The position numbers and the translations under genes are program-made. Source: Ardenticatenaceae bacterium (GTDB lineage Bacteria; Chloroflexota; Anaerolineae; Promineifilales; Promineifilaceae). Taken from it: DNA of 45,290 bases. Numbering within the stretch: position 1 is the first letter of the stretch; every line of letters starts with the position of its first letter. The DNA lies in assembly GCA_030065875.1 (NCBI GenBank), contig JASJCR010000069.1, positions 1-45,290 of the forward strand, in the 5' to 3' direction. Of this stretch, positions 24,434 to 31,511 are shown piece after piece. A model generated the notes under the pieces. That model did no database searches. It saw only the letters and a program-made list of their open reading frames with translations, and was not told the DNA's origin.

Positions 24434-25297
24434 ATGATTTTCGGGCTTGTTATTCAATTAATCATCATCGGAATCTTTTTTGTCATGTTTATCCGCGGCT
24501 CCAAATTGTTTTGGGGCATCGGGCTGCTGACCGTGTCCGGCGCTGTGCTGCTGAACACGATTCTCAATATTTTTGGACGCCAGGAAATGATCCTTTCTCT
24601 GGGTCCCTGGTTTTGGGTGATCAACGGGGTTTTGCTGGCCGGGGCGGCTATTTGGCTGTGGGGCATCCTTTCGCCATATGTGACCAACGCCCTGCCGGCC
24701 GCTGAGGTGATCTCCACCCAGGTCCAGATCGCCACGGCCGGTGAGCGTCGGCCGACTGAAATTCAAGATATATCTGAGCGGGCGGTTTCGATGGCTCGCG
24801 AGGCTTCGGCCCATGATTTGCAGCTGCTCCACGACCAAATTCGCTTTAATTTGAGTCCGGGTGATGTTCTCGATCTGATTTTTGACATGGAGCTCGCTGA
24901 AAATGATGTGGTGGCCTTGACGGGCGATATGCGCCAAACGATTGTCAATTTAATTAATACGGCGGTGGAACGGGAGCAAACGGCCGATTTGGCCCTGGCG
25001 ATCGAGCGCATACTCACGCCGGTGCCCCCCGATCATTTCCCCAGGCTGGAAAATTTACACGCTGGCACCCCTCCCACGATCCTGCGCCGCTATCTACTCG
25101 CTTTCTATAGTATAGAAGATATCGAGCGCATGGTGGCCGATTTGGAAATAGATTGGGAGCGATTAGGATTGGGCAGCAAGCAAAAGAAGGTGCGCCATTT
25201 GCTGCTCAATTTGCAGCGCCGCAATCGCACCCAGGAGCTCATCGAGCTAATGCAGGCCAACAAAAAGGCACACCGCGTTGAGGAATCTGAAACGTAA
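24434..25297 (+). CDS. Membrane protein with two tandem EAD-like domains
   Basis: A 287-residue protein. Three membrane helices lie near 3-21, 26-46 and 58-80. After a linker come two helical domains of about 60 residues, 131-193 and 216-274. Each shows the EAD1 pattern of a short helix, an 'I/D-hydrophobic' segment, a turn before 'K/R-hydrophobic' and a final 'R..ELI.L' helix. The second is the clearer ('FYSIEDIERMVADLEIDWER', then 'GLGSKQKKVRHLLLNLQRR'). EADs act as death-domain-like adaptors, so this could be a membrane anchor recruiting the EAD-bearing ATPase at 21,505-22,635. I know of no named family with this layout. It is transcribed divergently from the lipoprotein and is followed closely (27 bp) by a phosphatase gene. 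Confidence 0.8.
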   Translation: MIFGLVIQLIIIGIFFVMFIRGSKLFWGIGLLTVSGAVLLNTILNIFGRQEMILSLGPWFWVINGVLLAGAAIWLWGILSPYVTNALPAAEVISTQVQIATAGERRPTEIQDISERAVSMAREASAHDLQLLHDQIRFNLSPGDVLDLIFDMELAENDVVALTGDMRQTIVNLINTAVEREQTADLALAIERILTPVPPDHFPRLENLHAGTPPTILRRYLLAFYSIEDIERMVADLEIDWERLGLGSKQKKVRHLLLNLQRRNRTQELIELMQANKKAHRVEESET

Positions 25298-25324
25298 CGC
25301 GGACGAGGAATCAACAGCCTGATT

Positions 25325-25951
25325 ATGCATTTATTTTTGATCCGCCACGGCCGCTCGGTTCACTCGGATAAACGTTTGGTTGCCGGCCGCCGCGGCTGTC
25401 AGGGGTTAACGGCCGCAGGGATTGAGCAGGCACAGCGGCTGCGCAATCGTCTCCATCAAACCGGCGAATGGGGTGACGTCAACCAGTTTATCACCAGCCC
25501 GATCCTTAGAGCGGTGCAAACGGCGGAAATCCTGCAGCCGTCAATTTCCCACGTAAACTTAACCAAAGATGAAAATTTTGAGGAGCTGCGGCCGGGTCAG
25601 GCGGATGGATTAACCTGGGAAGCATTTCGCGACCGCTTCGGCTGGTTTGACATGACGATTGAATCTGAGCGGCCGTTTGCTCCTGAGGGGGAAAGCTGGC
25701 TGGCGTTTTCAAAACGGGTCACGCTCACCCTCGATCAACTGGCTGAACAATACGCCGATCAAACGGTGGCTGTCGTCACCCATGGCGGGTTTATCGCCGC
25801 CTCGCTGGTGGTAAAATTTAACATTCCTCGCCCCGGAACAGAAACCCATCTGCATGCCGAAAACACATCGATCACGGAGTGGCGCGTCAAAAACGGCCGC
25901 TGGACACTGCTCCGTTTTAGCGATACGGCTCATCTCCAATCCCAACATTAG
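25325..25951 (+). CDS. Histidine phosphatase family protein (PGM-like)
   Basis: A 208-residue member of the phosphoglycerate mutase-like branch. The catalytic RHG is at 7-9 ('FLIRHGRSVH'), the second arginine motif is 'TSPILRAVQTAEIL', and the distal catalytic histidine lies in 'VAVVTHGGF'. The glutamate donor is in 'NFEELRPGQADG'. Such proteins remove phosphate from small molecules such as sugar phosphates, ribazole phosphate or mutase substrates; the substrate cannot be read from the sequence. The ATG is close to the end of the EAD gene (27 bp) and may be co-transcribed with it. Confidence 0.9.
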   Translation: MHLFLIRHGRSVHSDKRLVAGRRGCQGLTAAGIEQAQRLRNRLHQTGEWGDVNQFITSPILRAVQTAEILQPSISHVNLTKDENFEELRPGQADGLTWEAFRDRFGWFDMTIESERPFAPEGESWLAFSKRVTLTLDQLAEQYADQTVAVVTHGGFIAASLVVKFNIPRPGTETHLHAENTSITEWRVKNGRWTLLRFSDTAHLQSQH

Positions 25952-25981
25952 GTTGTGTTGACTAGTGGGATATTTCTTCAC

Positions 25982-26001
25982 CCCCGCATTAAAATGCGGG
26001 G
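25982..26001. repeat. Palindrome CCCCGCATT-AA-AATGCGGGG
   Basis: A perfect 9-bp stem with a 2-nt centre, nearly the same as the hairpin at 3,133-3,152. It is 30 bp after the phosphatase stop and may act as a terminator. Confidence 0.6.
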
Positions 26002-26037
26002 CTAAAGAGCCTGACCTGATGGGTAACCAACCCGTTA

Positions 26038-26074
26038 GCCGTCGGTTTTAATCGACGGCGATAGAAAATATCGC
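26038..26074. repeat. Two overlapping small hairpins
   Basis: GCCGTCG/CGACGGC (26,038-26,044 and 26,053-26,059) and GCGATA/TATCGC (26,058-26,063 and 26,069-26,074) share bases. Two alternative structures are therefore possible. They lie in the 270-bp gap before the LysM gene; no gene is seen here. Confidence 0.5.
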
Positions 26075-26221
26075 CAAATTGAGGATGAATCATCATATTG
26101 AAGTAAATGGCAACAGAACCTAGCCTTTGGCAATTGACTATTACCTTTTTGCTATTCATTGGCCCCAATCCTTGAGCGTGCGTAAAATGGGTCAACTTAT
26201 CATTTAAACCGAGGGATAATT

Positions 26222-27007
26222 GTGTCGTTTCGCCAAATGCTGCCATATATCATGCTCAACGTCGTCGTCTCAGCCATCGTGGTTCTGGCGATTCTCTTTT
26301 GGTGGAATAATCGTCAACCGGAGGAGGAGGCCATCATTGTCGAACGATCGCCTCTGCTCGATGAAAACAACAATTTGATCACCCCAACCATTCCGGCCGA
26401 TCAGCCACCACCGGCAACAGAAACGCCAACGCTGACTCCCACGCCAGAAATTTTTGTCCATATCGTCGCCCCCGGAGATACGTTAGGGCAAATTAGCACG
26501 ATTTATGGGGTTACAGTTGACGACATTTTGCGCGCCAACGGCCGCACAGACCCCAATATCATCTCTGTTGGCGAAGAAATTATCATCCCCATCGGTGGGT
26601 ATGTCGAACCTGAACCAACCCCCACCCCCACGCAGGATGCCCAATTTGCCCCCACCCCGATTCCGACAGAACCTTTAGCCAGTGGTGAGGTCATCATCGA
26701 AATTCGGGAGGTGATCGGGGTAGATGATTTACCCAATGAAGCGGTTTCGATTATCAACAAGGGCAGCGGGGCGATCGCCCTGCAAAATTGGAAGGTGGTT
26801 GATCAGCAAGGGTTTGAGTATGTGTTTAGCGAGGTGACGCTTTTTGGTGATGGGGCCGGTATTTTGCTCCACACGGAAACCGGTGTGAGTACCCCGCTTG
26901 AGCTGTACTGGGGGTTAGAAAACGCGGTTTGGTCCCCGAATGAAACGGTTTCCCTTCTTGATTCAGAAGGAACGGTGCGGGCGACGTATGTCATTCCTGG
27001 AGAGTAA
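26222..27007 (+). CDS. Membrane-anchored LysM and lamin-tail domain protein
   Basis: A 261-residue cell-envelope protein. A membrane anchor (8-28) is followed by Pro/Thr-rich linkers on both sides of one LysM domain (about 79-123, 'VAPGDTLGQISTIYGVTVDD') that should bind peptidoglycan. The C-terminal about 105 residues resemble a lamin-tail domain ('EAVSIINKGSGAIALQNWKV', 'WSPNETVSLLDSEG'). Lamin-tail domains in bacteria are extracellular beta-sandwiches. The start is GTG, with GAGGG 7 nt before it. It is probably a single gene. Confidence 0.88.
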   Translation: MSFRQMLPYIMLNVVVSAIVVLAILFWWNNRQPEEEAIIVERSPLLDENNNLITPTIPADQPPPATETPTLTPTPEIFVHIVAPGDTLGQISTIYGVTVDDILRANGRTDPNIISVGEEIIIPIGGYVEPEPTPTPTQDAQFAPTPIPTEPLASGEVIIEIREVIGVDDLPNEAVSIINKGSGAIALQNWKVVDQQGFEYVFSEVTLFGDGAGILLHTETGVSTPLELYWGLENAVWSPNETVSLLDSEGTVRATYVIPGE

Positions 27008-27011
27008 CCGT

Positions 27012-27105
27012 AATTGGGTTGTTAGTGTATGAGGTTATTGGTGTATTAGTTATTGGTTTATTGGTATATTGGTTATTAGTGTATTAGTTATCGGTGTATA
27101 GGTTT
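27012..27105. repeat. TATTGGT/TTATTAG heptamer-octamer array
   Basis: Degenerate units of 7-8 bp (TTATTGG, TGTATTAG and relatives) fill the start of the gap after the LysM gene. The complementary units (CCAATAACCAATAA) occur after the next small gene, so that gene is bracketed by inverted arrays. Confidence 0.7.
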
Positions 27106-27161
27106 TTTAGCCGTTACTGTATCCTGTTTTCAACGACTATCCGGCTTTTAATACCACCAAT

Positions 27162-27184
27162 ACCCAACACCCAACACCCAATAT
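27162..27184. repeat. Short exact heptamer repeat CCCAACA
   Basis: CCCAACA, CCCAACA, CCCAATA follow each other with an exact 7-bp period just before the small gene at 27,189. The form recalls heptanucleotide STRR repeats known from cyanobacteria. Confidence 0.7.
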
Positions 27185-27188
27185 AATT

Positions 27189-27422
27189 ATGATCCGTGGA
27201 TTAATTAGCAAAAAAGGTGAACTTTTCGCTTATCTCAAGGGAGATGAGCTGTATACCCTCGACTGGGAGCTCACCGGCCGGCTGGATCGCGCCAATCATC
27301 AGGTTGTGGATTTAGCCGGAAAACCGATCTGGCGTCTTTACGGCGACACAATTTACCATCTCGATCAATATGAGTCGCTGGGCTATTTTTCTGAACCACG
27401 GCCGGGATGGATGGAAGAATGA
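27189..27422 (+). CDS. Small beta-rich protein, 77 aa, unknown function
   Basis: A 77-residue protein with several short beta-hairpin-like repeats ('GELFAYLKGDELYTLDW', 'PIWRLYGDTIYHLDQYES', 'LGYFSEPRPGW'). It vaguely recalls the 4-fold beta-flap family, but I do not recognise it with confidence. No ribosome site is present. A TATAAT lies only 1 nt before the ATG, too close to start a transcript ahead of it, so the true start or promoter may differ. It is bracketed by inverted heptamer arrays. Confidence 0.6.
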   Translation: MIRGLISKKGELFAYLKGDELYTLDWELTGRLDRANHQVVDLAGKPIWRLYGDTIYHLDQYESLGYFSEPRPGWMEE

Positions 27423-27425
27423 GAT

Positions 27426-27563
27426 CGGATTTACGAAATACGATTTACGATTGAACCTTACTCAACCAAATATACTAATAAACCAATATTCCAATAACCA
27501 ATAACTAGTAACCTTTAACCATTTATAGCTATTAGCAACTGACAATTAGTAATTAGCAATTAT
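27426..27563. repeat. Mixed heptamer arrays before nfo
   Basis: TTTACGA-type units (27,426-27,452), ACCAATA-type units (27,459-27,513) and TTAGCAA-type units (27,527-27,563) follow each other. The ACCAATA part is the complement of the array at 27,012-27,105. Confidence 0.7.
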
Positions 27564-27572
27564 CGAGGTGAT

Positions 27573-28448
27573 ATGCGATTAGGAGCACAAGTGAGCGTTT
27601 CCGGGGGGCTGACCAATGCTTTTGTTAACGCCCAGGAAATTGGGGCTGACACCCTGATGTTCTATACGAAGAGCAATCGGCGCTGGCAGGCCAAACCGAT
27701 CAGCGAAAAAGACGCCCAGGCGTTTAAAGAAACAGCGGCCGAATATGCAGCGACCATCTACCCCAACGTGGTCCACGCCAACTACCTGATGAATTTGGGA
27801 TCGCCGGAAGAGGACAAGTGGGAAAAATCATATCATTCACTAGTCGATGAAATTAACCGGGTAGCCCAGGTTGGCCTGAAGCTGATGGTCATGCATCCCG
27901 GCTCACACATGAAAACCGGGGAAGAGACCGGCCTGGCCAAAATCGCTCAAGGGATCAGGCGAGCGCTGGCTGAAACGGCCGATTCCGCCCCCGAGGTGGT
28001 CATTTGTTTAGAGACGATGGCCGGGCAGGGCACCAACCTCGGCTACAAATTTGAGCATCTGGCCTACCTGATCGAGCACATCGAAGGCGGCCCGCGGGTC
28101 GGCGTCTGTTTTGACACCTGTCATGTCTTCACGGCCGGGTACGACATCCGCACCCAGGAGGCATACGACGCCACCATGGCCGAATTTGATCGCGTCATCG
28201 GCCTCGATCACATCAAATGCTTCCACTTTAACGACAGCAAATACGACCTGGGCACCCGCCGCGACCGACACGAGCACATCGGCAAGGGGTTTATCGGCAG
28301 CGAGGGATTTGCCTGCTTTGTCAACGATCCTCGTTGGGCTGATCACCCGGCGCATCTCGAAACCCCCAAAACCGAAGAGGATGACGAAGGAAACAAAACC
28401 GAAATGGACCCGGTCAATCTGGCGACGTTGCGAGAGCTTATCAAATAG
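27573..28448 (+). CDS. nfo: Apurinic/apyrimidinic endonuclease IV
   Basis: A 291-residue TIM-barrel AP endonuclease that cuts DNA 5' of abasic sites in base-excision repair, using three metal ions. The zinc-binding segments are visible in order: 'VHANYLMNLGS', 'LMVMHPGSH', 'VICLETMAGQGTNLG', 'VGVCFDTCHVFTAGYD', 'IKCFHFNDSKYDLGTRRDRH' and 'HIGKG'. The length is normal. It has one of the strongest ribosome sites in the window (GAGGTGAT) right before the ATG. It is a single gene followed by a very strong terminator. Confidence 0.96.
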   Translation: MRLGAQVSVSGGLTNAFVNAQEIGADTLMFYTKSNRRWQAKPISEKDAQAFKETAAEYAATIYPNVVHANYLMNLGSPEEDKWEKSYHSLVDEINRVAQVGLKLMVMHPGSHMKTGEETGLAKIAQGIRRALAETADSAPEVVICLETMAGQGTNLGYKFEHLAYLIEHIEGGPRVGVCFDTCHVFTAGYDIRTQEAYDATMAEFDRVIGLDHIKCFHFNDSKYDLGTRRDRHEHIGKGFIGSEGFACFVNDPRWADHPAHLETPKTEEDDEGNKTEMDPVNLATLRELIK

Positions 28449-28503
28449 CTTACAGTTTAAAAAAAGTTATTCTTTTTATTATAGGTAGCCTTTTACATGG
28501 CCT

Positions 28504-28551
28504 AAAAAATAGTGTATATTATAGGCTACCTATAATATACACTATTTTTTT
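28504..28551 (+). terminator. Strong 22-bp hairpin terminator after nfo
   Basis: AAAAAATAGTGTATATTATAGG (stem at 28,504-28,525) pairs perfectly with 28,529-28,550 across the 3-nt loop CTA and ends in seven Ts. The inner part TATAGGTAGCC is also present upstream near 28,479-28,490, allowing a competing pairing. The perfect match is unusual for a terminator and would also suit the end of an inserted element. Confidence 0.85.
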
Positions 28552-28590
28552 GTCCTTATTATATCTTAGCGATAATACGAAACTTAAATT

Positions 28591-29766
28591 ATGGCTTCAA
28601 CGCGTGCAGGTCAGTATTTGACCCAACCTACAAATTATCGCGCTTTTATACCGGCCCCTCTACCCCCCAATCCACCACTAAAGATCAGCGAAAAACTGTA
28701 TTCCCTATTATCTGAAGCAAATCTGGCAATGGGACGACTAGATGGCTCAATCCAAACCCTTCCAAATCCAGATTTATTTGTCTTCATGTATGTTAGAAAA
28801 GAGGCGGTTCTATCCAGCCAAATTGAGGGTACACAAAGTTCACTGCAGGATGTCTTAGCTGCTGAAGCGAAAATATTTTCGCCGGGTCTGCCTCAGGACG
28901 TGGATGAGGTAATTAATTATGTGCGCGCTATGAATTATGGCCTGCTCCGGCTCAATGAATTGCCTGTTTGTGTTCGACTAATTCGCGAAATACATAGTGA
29001 GCTATTACAAGGGGTTCGTGGAGAACATTTGACGCCAGGTGAATTACGGAGAAGTCAAAACTGGATTGGGCCTGCTGGTTGCACCTTAAAAGAAGCCATT
29101 TTTGTTCCACCACCTCCACATGAGGTCCAACGTTGCCTCTCAGATCTAGAGGCTTTCTTACACAGCGAAACAAATTTACCTTTGCTTGTAAAAATTGGCT
29201 TGGCTCATGCTCAATTCGAAACCATTCATCCATTTTTAGATGGAAATGGTCGTATCGGGCGATTGTTAATCACATTTCTACTGTGCGAAGAAAAAGTGTT
29301 ATTAAAACCTGTGCTTTATCTTTCTCATTATTTCAAGCAGCATCGTCAGGAATATTATAATCAGCTTCAATCTATTCGAGACAATGGTTCCTGGGAAGAA
29401 TGGATAGCCTTTTTTTTAAAGGGCATCATTCAGGTCAGTAGACAAGCTACAGATACAGTTCGGAATGTGCTGAATTTAAGAGAAATCCATCGAAAAGCGA
29501 TTTTGGATCATTTTGGACGTGTTGCAGGAAACGGACAACGAGTTCTTGAGTTCCTTTACGAGCATCCAATTTTATCAGTAAACGAAGTTAGAGACTTAAC
29601 CGGTACAACTTATGCAGCTGCTAATAGTTTGGTTTCTCGGCTGGTTGACATCGATATCTTGCAAGAAATTACCGGCCAGACTCGCAATCGCCGGTTTATT
29701 TATCACAACTACATTCAATTATTTCGTGAAGATGATTATGACTTCGAATTGGAAACCGGCTTATGA
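28591..29766 (+). CDS. Fic family adenylyltransferase with built-in inhibitory motif
   Basis: A 391-residue Fic protein, expected to transfer AMP to a hydroxyl of a target protein. The Fic motif 'HPFLDGNGRIGR' (213-224) is complete, with catalytic His213. An N-terminal inhibitory helix has the motif S-x-x-x-E-G ('SSQIEG', Ser75 to Gly80), which makes it a class II, self-inhibited Fic. A C-terminal winged-helix-like domain (about 318-380) may bind DNA or dimerise. Codons are clearly more AT-rich than in the genes on both sides, suggesting transfer. Its stop overlaps the start of the dipeptidase gene (ATGA). Confidence 0.93.
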   Translation: MASTRAGQYLTQPTNYRAFIPAPLPPNPPLKISEKLYSLLSEANLAMGRLDGSIQTLPNPDLFVFMYVRKEAVLSSQIEGTQSSLQDVLAAEAKIFSPGLPQDVDEVINYVRAMNYGLLRLNELPVCVRLIREIHSELLQGVRGEHLTPGELRRSQNWIGPAGCTLKEAIFVPPPPHEVQRCLSDLEAFLHSETNLPLLVKIGLAHAQFETIHPFLDGNGRIGRLLITFLLCEEKVLLKPVLYLSHYFKQHRQEYYNQLQSIRDNGSWEEWIAFFLKGIIQVSRQATDTVRNVLNLREIHRKAILDHFGRVAGNGQRVLEFLYEHPILSVNEVRDLTGTTYAAANSLVSRLVDIDILQEITGQTRNRRFIYHNYIQLFREDDYDFELETGL

Positions 29767-30830
29767 TCATTGACGCCCACCTCGATCTGGCACACAGCGC
29801 CCTGGAAAACGGCCGCGATCTCTTCGCCAGCCTGGCCGATTTACGCGAGCACGAAACGCACCAGCCGCTCAAAGATGGGGTGGCCACAGTGACGTTTCCC
29901 GAGCTGCGACAGGGAAACGTCGGCCTGGTTTTCGCCACCATCTTCATCCGGCCGGCCCAGCGCAAAAAAGACCCCCCGGCCAAAACAATGTTCTACCGCA
30001 CGGCCGATGAAGCGTATGCCAAAGCAGGGCAGCAGCTCGATTACTATCGCCGCCTGACCGATGAAACCCCGTCCATTCGCCTGGTCGGCGATATTGCCAG
30101 CCTGGATGAGGTGAAAAACGGCCAGGAGCAGGAGAAACCCCTCCTGGGCCTCGTCCCGTCGATGGAAGGAGCGGATCCGATACGCCACCCGCAGGAGCTG
30201 GAAGAGTGGTGGGAGCGCGGTCTGCGGGTAATCGGCCCGGCGTGGGACGACACCCGCTATGCGGCCGGGGCGTGGCGCGGCACCCGCCACGGCTTCACCA
30301 AAGAAGGATTTGAGCTTCTGGAGGTCATGACCGATCTGGGTTTTATCCTCGATTTGACCCACCTGGGCGAAACGGCCGTGCAGGAGGCGCTCGAACGGTA
30401 TGACGGTCCGATCGTGGCCACTCACAGCAACTGCCGCCGTCTCGTTCCGCAGTGGGGGCAGCGCCATCTGACCGATGACCACATCCGCCTGCTTGGGGAG
30501 CGGGACGGGGTCGTGGGCATCGTTCTGGCCAACCCCTTTTTGCGCAAAAACCACGTTCAGGGGGAGCGCAAAGAGCTGGTCACTCTCGATCATGTCGTGG
30601 CCCACATCGATCACGTTTGCCAGCTTCTGGGCTCGGCCGATCACGTCGGCATCGGCTCCGATTTTGACGGCGGTTTTGGCCAGCAGGATATCCCGGTCGA
30701 GCTGGATTCCATCGCCGACCTCGCAAAAATCGGGGAAAAACTCAAAGAAAAAGGATATGATCCGGCCGATATCAATTTGATCATGGGCGGCAACTGGGAA
30801 CGCGTTCTCAGGGATTCGTGGGGTGAGTAG
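29763..30830 (+). CDS. Membrane dipeptidase family zinc peptidase (M19)
   Basis: A 355-residue M19 metallo-dipeptidase (renal dipeptidase family) that cuts dipeptides, often D-amino-acid-containing ones. Metal ligands are visible: 'DAHLD' (His6, Asp8), 'MEGADPI' for the bridging glutamate, and 'GPIVATHSNCRRLVPQ' with 'GIGSDFDGGF'. The C-terminus 'INLIMGGNWERVLRD' is typical. No signal peptide is seen, so it is cytoplasmic. It is GC-richer than the fic gene it overlaps by 4 bp. It ends just before a strong promoter. Confidence 0.94.
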   Translation: MIIDAHLDLAHSALENGRDLFASLADLREHETHQPLKDGVATVTFPELRQGNVGLVFATIFIRPAQRKKDPPAKTMFYRTADEAYAKAGQQLDYYRRLTDETPSIRLVGDIASLDEVKNGQEQEKPLLGLVPSMEGADPIRHPQELEEWWERGLRVIGPAWDDTRYAAGAWRGTRHGFTKEGFELLEVMTDLGFILDLTHLGETAVQEALERYDGPIVATHSNCRRLVPQWGQRHLTDDHIRLLGERDGVVGIVLANPFLRKNHVQGERKELVTLDHVVAHIDHVCQLLGSADHVGIGSDFDGGFGQQDIPVELDSIADLAKIGEKLKEKGYDPADINLIMGGNWERVLRDSWGE

Positions 30831-30831
30831 T

Positions 30832-30860
30832 TTGACAATATCTTAGCAAGGCCCTATAAT
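30832..30860 (+). promoter_or_regulatory. Consensus sigma70 promoter of the toxin-antitoxin operon
   Basis: TTGACA (30,832-30,837) and TATAAT (30,855-30,860) are 17 bp apart, a perfect consensus. Direct repeats of AGGCCCT (30,849-30,855 and 30,862-30,868) surround the -10 box, and a palindrome CCAAATTTGG lies at 30,879-30,888. These are probable operators for self-repression by the antitoxin. Confidence 0.85.
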
Positions 30861-30905
30861 TAGGCCCTGTTTTAAGGTCCAAATTTGGCCTACACGAGGT
30901 TCTTC

Positions 30906-31139
30906 ATGGAACAAGCAAAATTCAGTCTAACGCCTTCATTAATCCAATTCGTAAATACCTATAAAGACCTGGGGTTTAAAGATAAAAGCTCACTGGTTCG
31001 TGCCGCCCTCGAACAGTTTAAAGAGGAAGTGGAATTACGTGTTCTAAAAGAATCGGCCGCACTGTATGCTGAAATTTACGATACAGACGATGAAGCAAAA
31101 GAATGGGTGGAAGATAGCATTCAGGATTGGCCAGAATGA
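30906..31139 (+). CDS. Antitoxin of a MazEF-type pair
   Basis: A 77-residue protein whose N-terminus ('FSLTPSLIQFVNTYKDLGF') and following helix ('KDKSSLVRAALEQFKEEVEL') fit a ribbon-helix-helix DNA-binding fold. The acidic C-terminus (YDTDDEAKEWVEDSIQDWPE) would wrap and block the toxin. The start is placed at the ATG with GAGG 6 nt upstream; a longer frame from TTG at 30,885 would overlap the operator palindrome. It overlaps the toxin gene by 4 bp (ATGA), which couples the two. Confidence 0.85.
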   Translation: MEQAKFSLTPSLIQFVNTYKDLGFKDKSSLVRAALEQFKEEVELRVLKESAALYAEIYDTDDEAKEWVEDSIQDWPE

Positions 31140-31492
31140 ATGAGCTTCGCCGGGGGATGATTATCAATGTTAACTTAAATCCTACAAAAGGTTCTGAAAC
31201 CGGAAAAATCCGGCCGTGTATCGTTGTAACCAACAACACCTATAATGAACGCGTACCCATTGTTCAGGTCGTCCCCATTTCCGGCTGGAGCCCTAAAAAA
31301 GAGCGGATTCGAACCAATGTGGTGCTCAATCCGGATTCAAGAAACGGTTTGACAAAAAAATCAGTGGCTGACTGCTTGCAGACACGTCCGATCGACCATC
31401 GTTACCGCCTGCTAAATTTCAGGGGATCGGTTTCACCCTTCATGATGAAACAAATAGACGAAGCACTAAAAATTGTGTTTGCTTTAAAGTAA
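31136..31492 (+). CDS. MazF/PemK-type mRNA-interferase toxin
   Basis: A 118-residue CcdB/PemK-fold toxin. 'RRGMIINVNLNPTKGSETGK' and 'IRPCIVVTNN' match the MazF N-terminus, with the catalytic arginine in 'IRP'. 'VQVVPIS' and 'LTKKSVADCLQTRPIDHRYR' are the later conserved strands. It should cut mRNA at short sequences and be neutralised by the protein encoded just upstream. The start ATG lies within the antitoxin stop. Followed after 20 bp by folD. Confidence 0.92.
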   Translation: MNELRRGMIINVNLNPTKGSETGKIRPCIVVTNNTYNERVPIVQVVPISGWSPKKERIRTNVVLNPDSRNGLTKKSVADCLQTRPIDHRYRLLNFRGSVSPFMMKQIDEALKIVFALK

Positions 31493-31511
31493 AAAAAATC
31501 GATAAACGATT

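Noticed and set aside
24155..24457. A 100-residue minus-strand ORF with repeating ETRDxRL units
   Set aside because: The repeating residues come straight from the 14-bp tandem array; it overlaps a promoter region and is not a likely protein.
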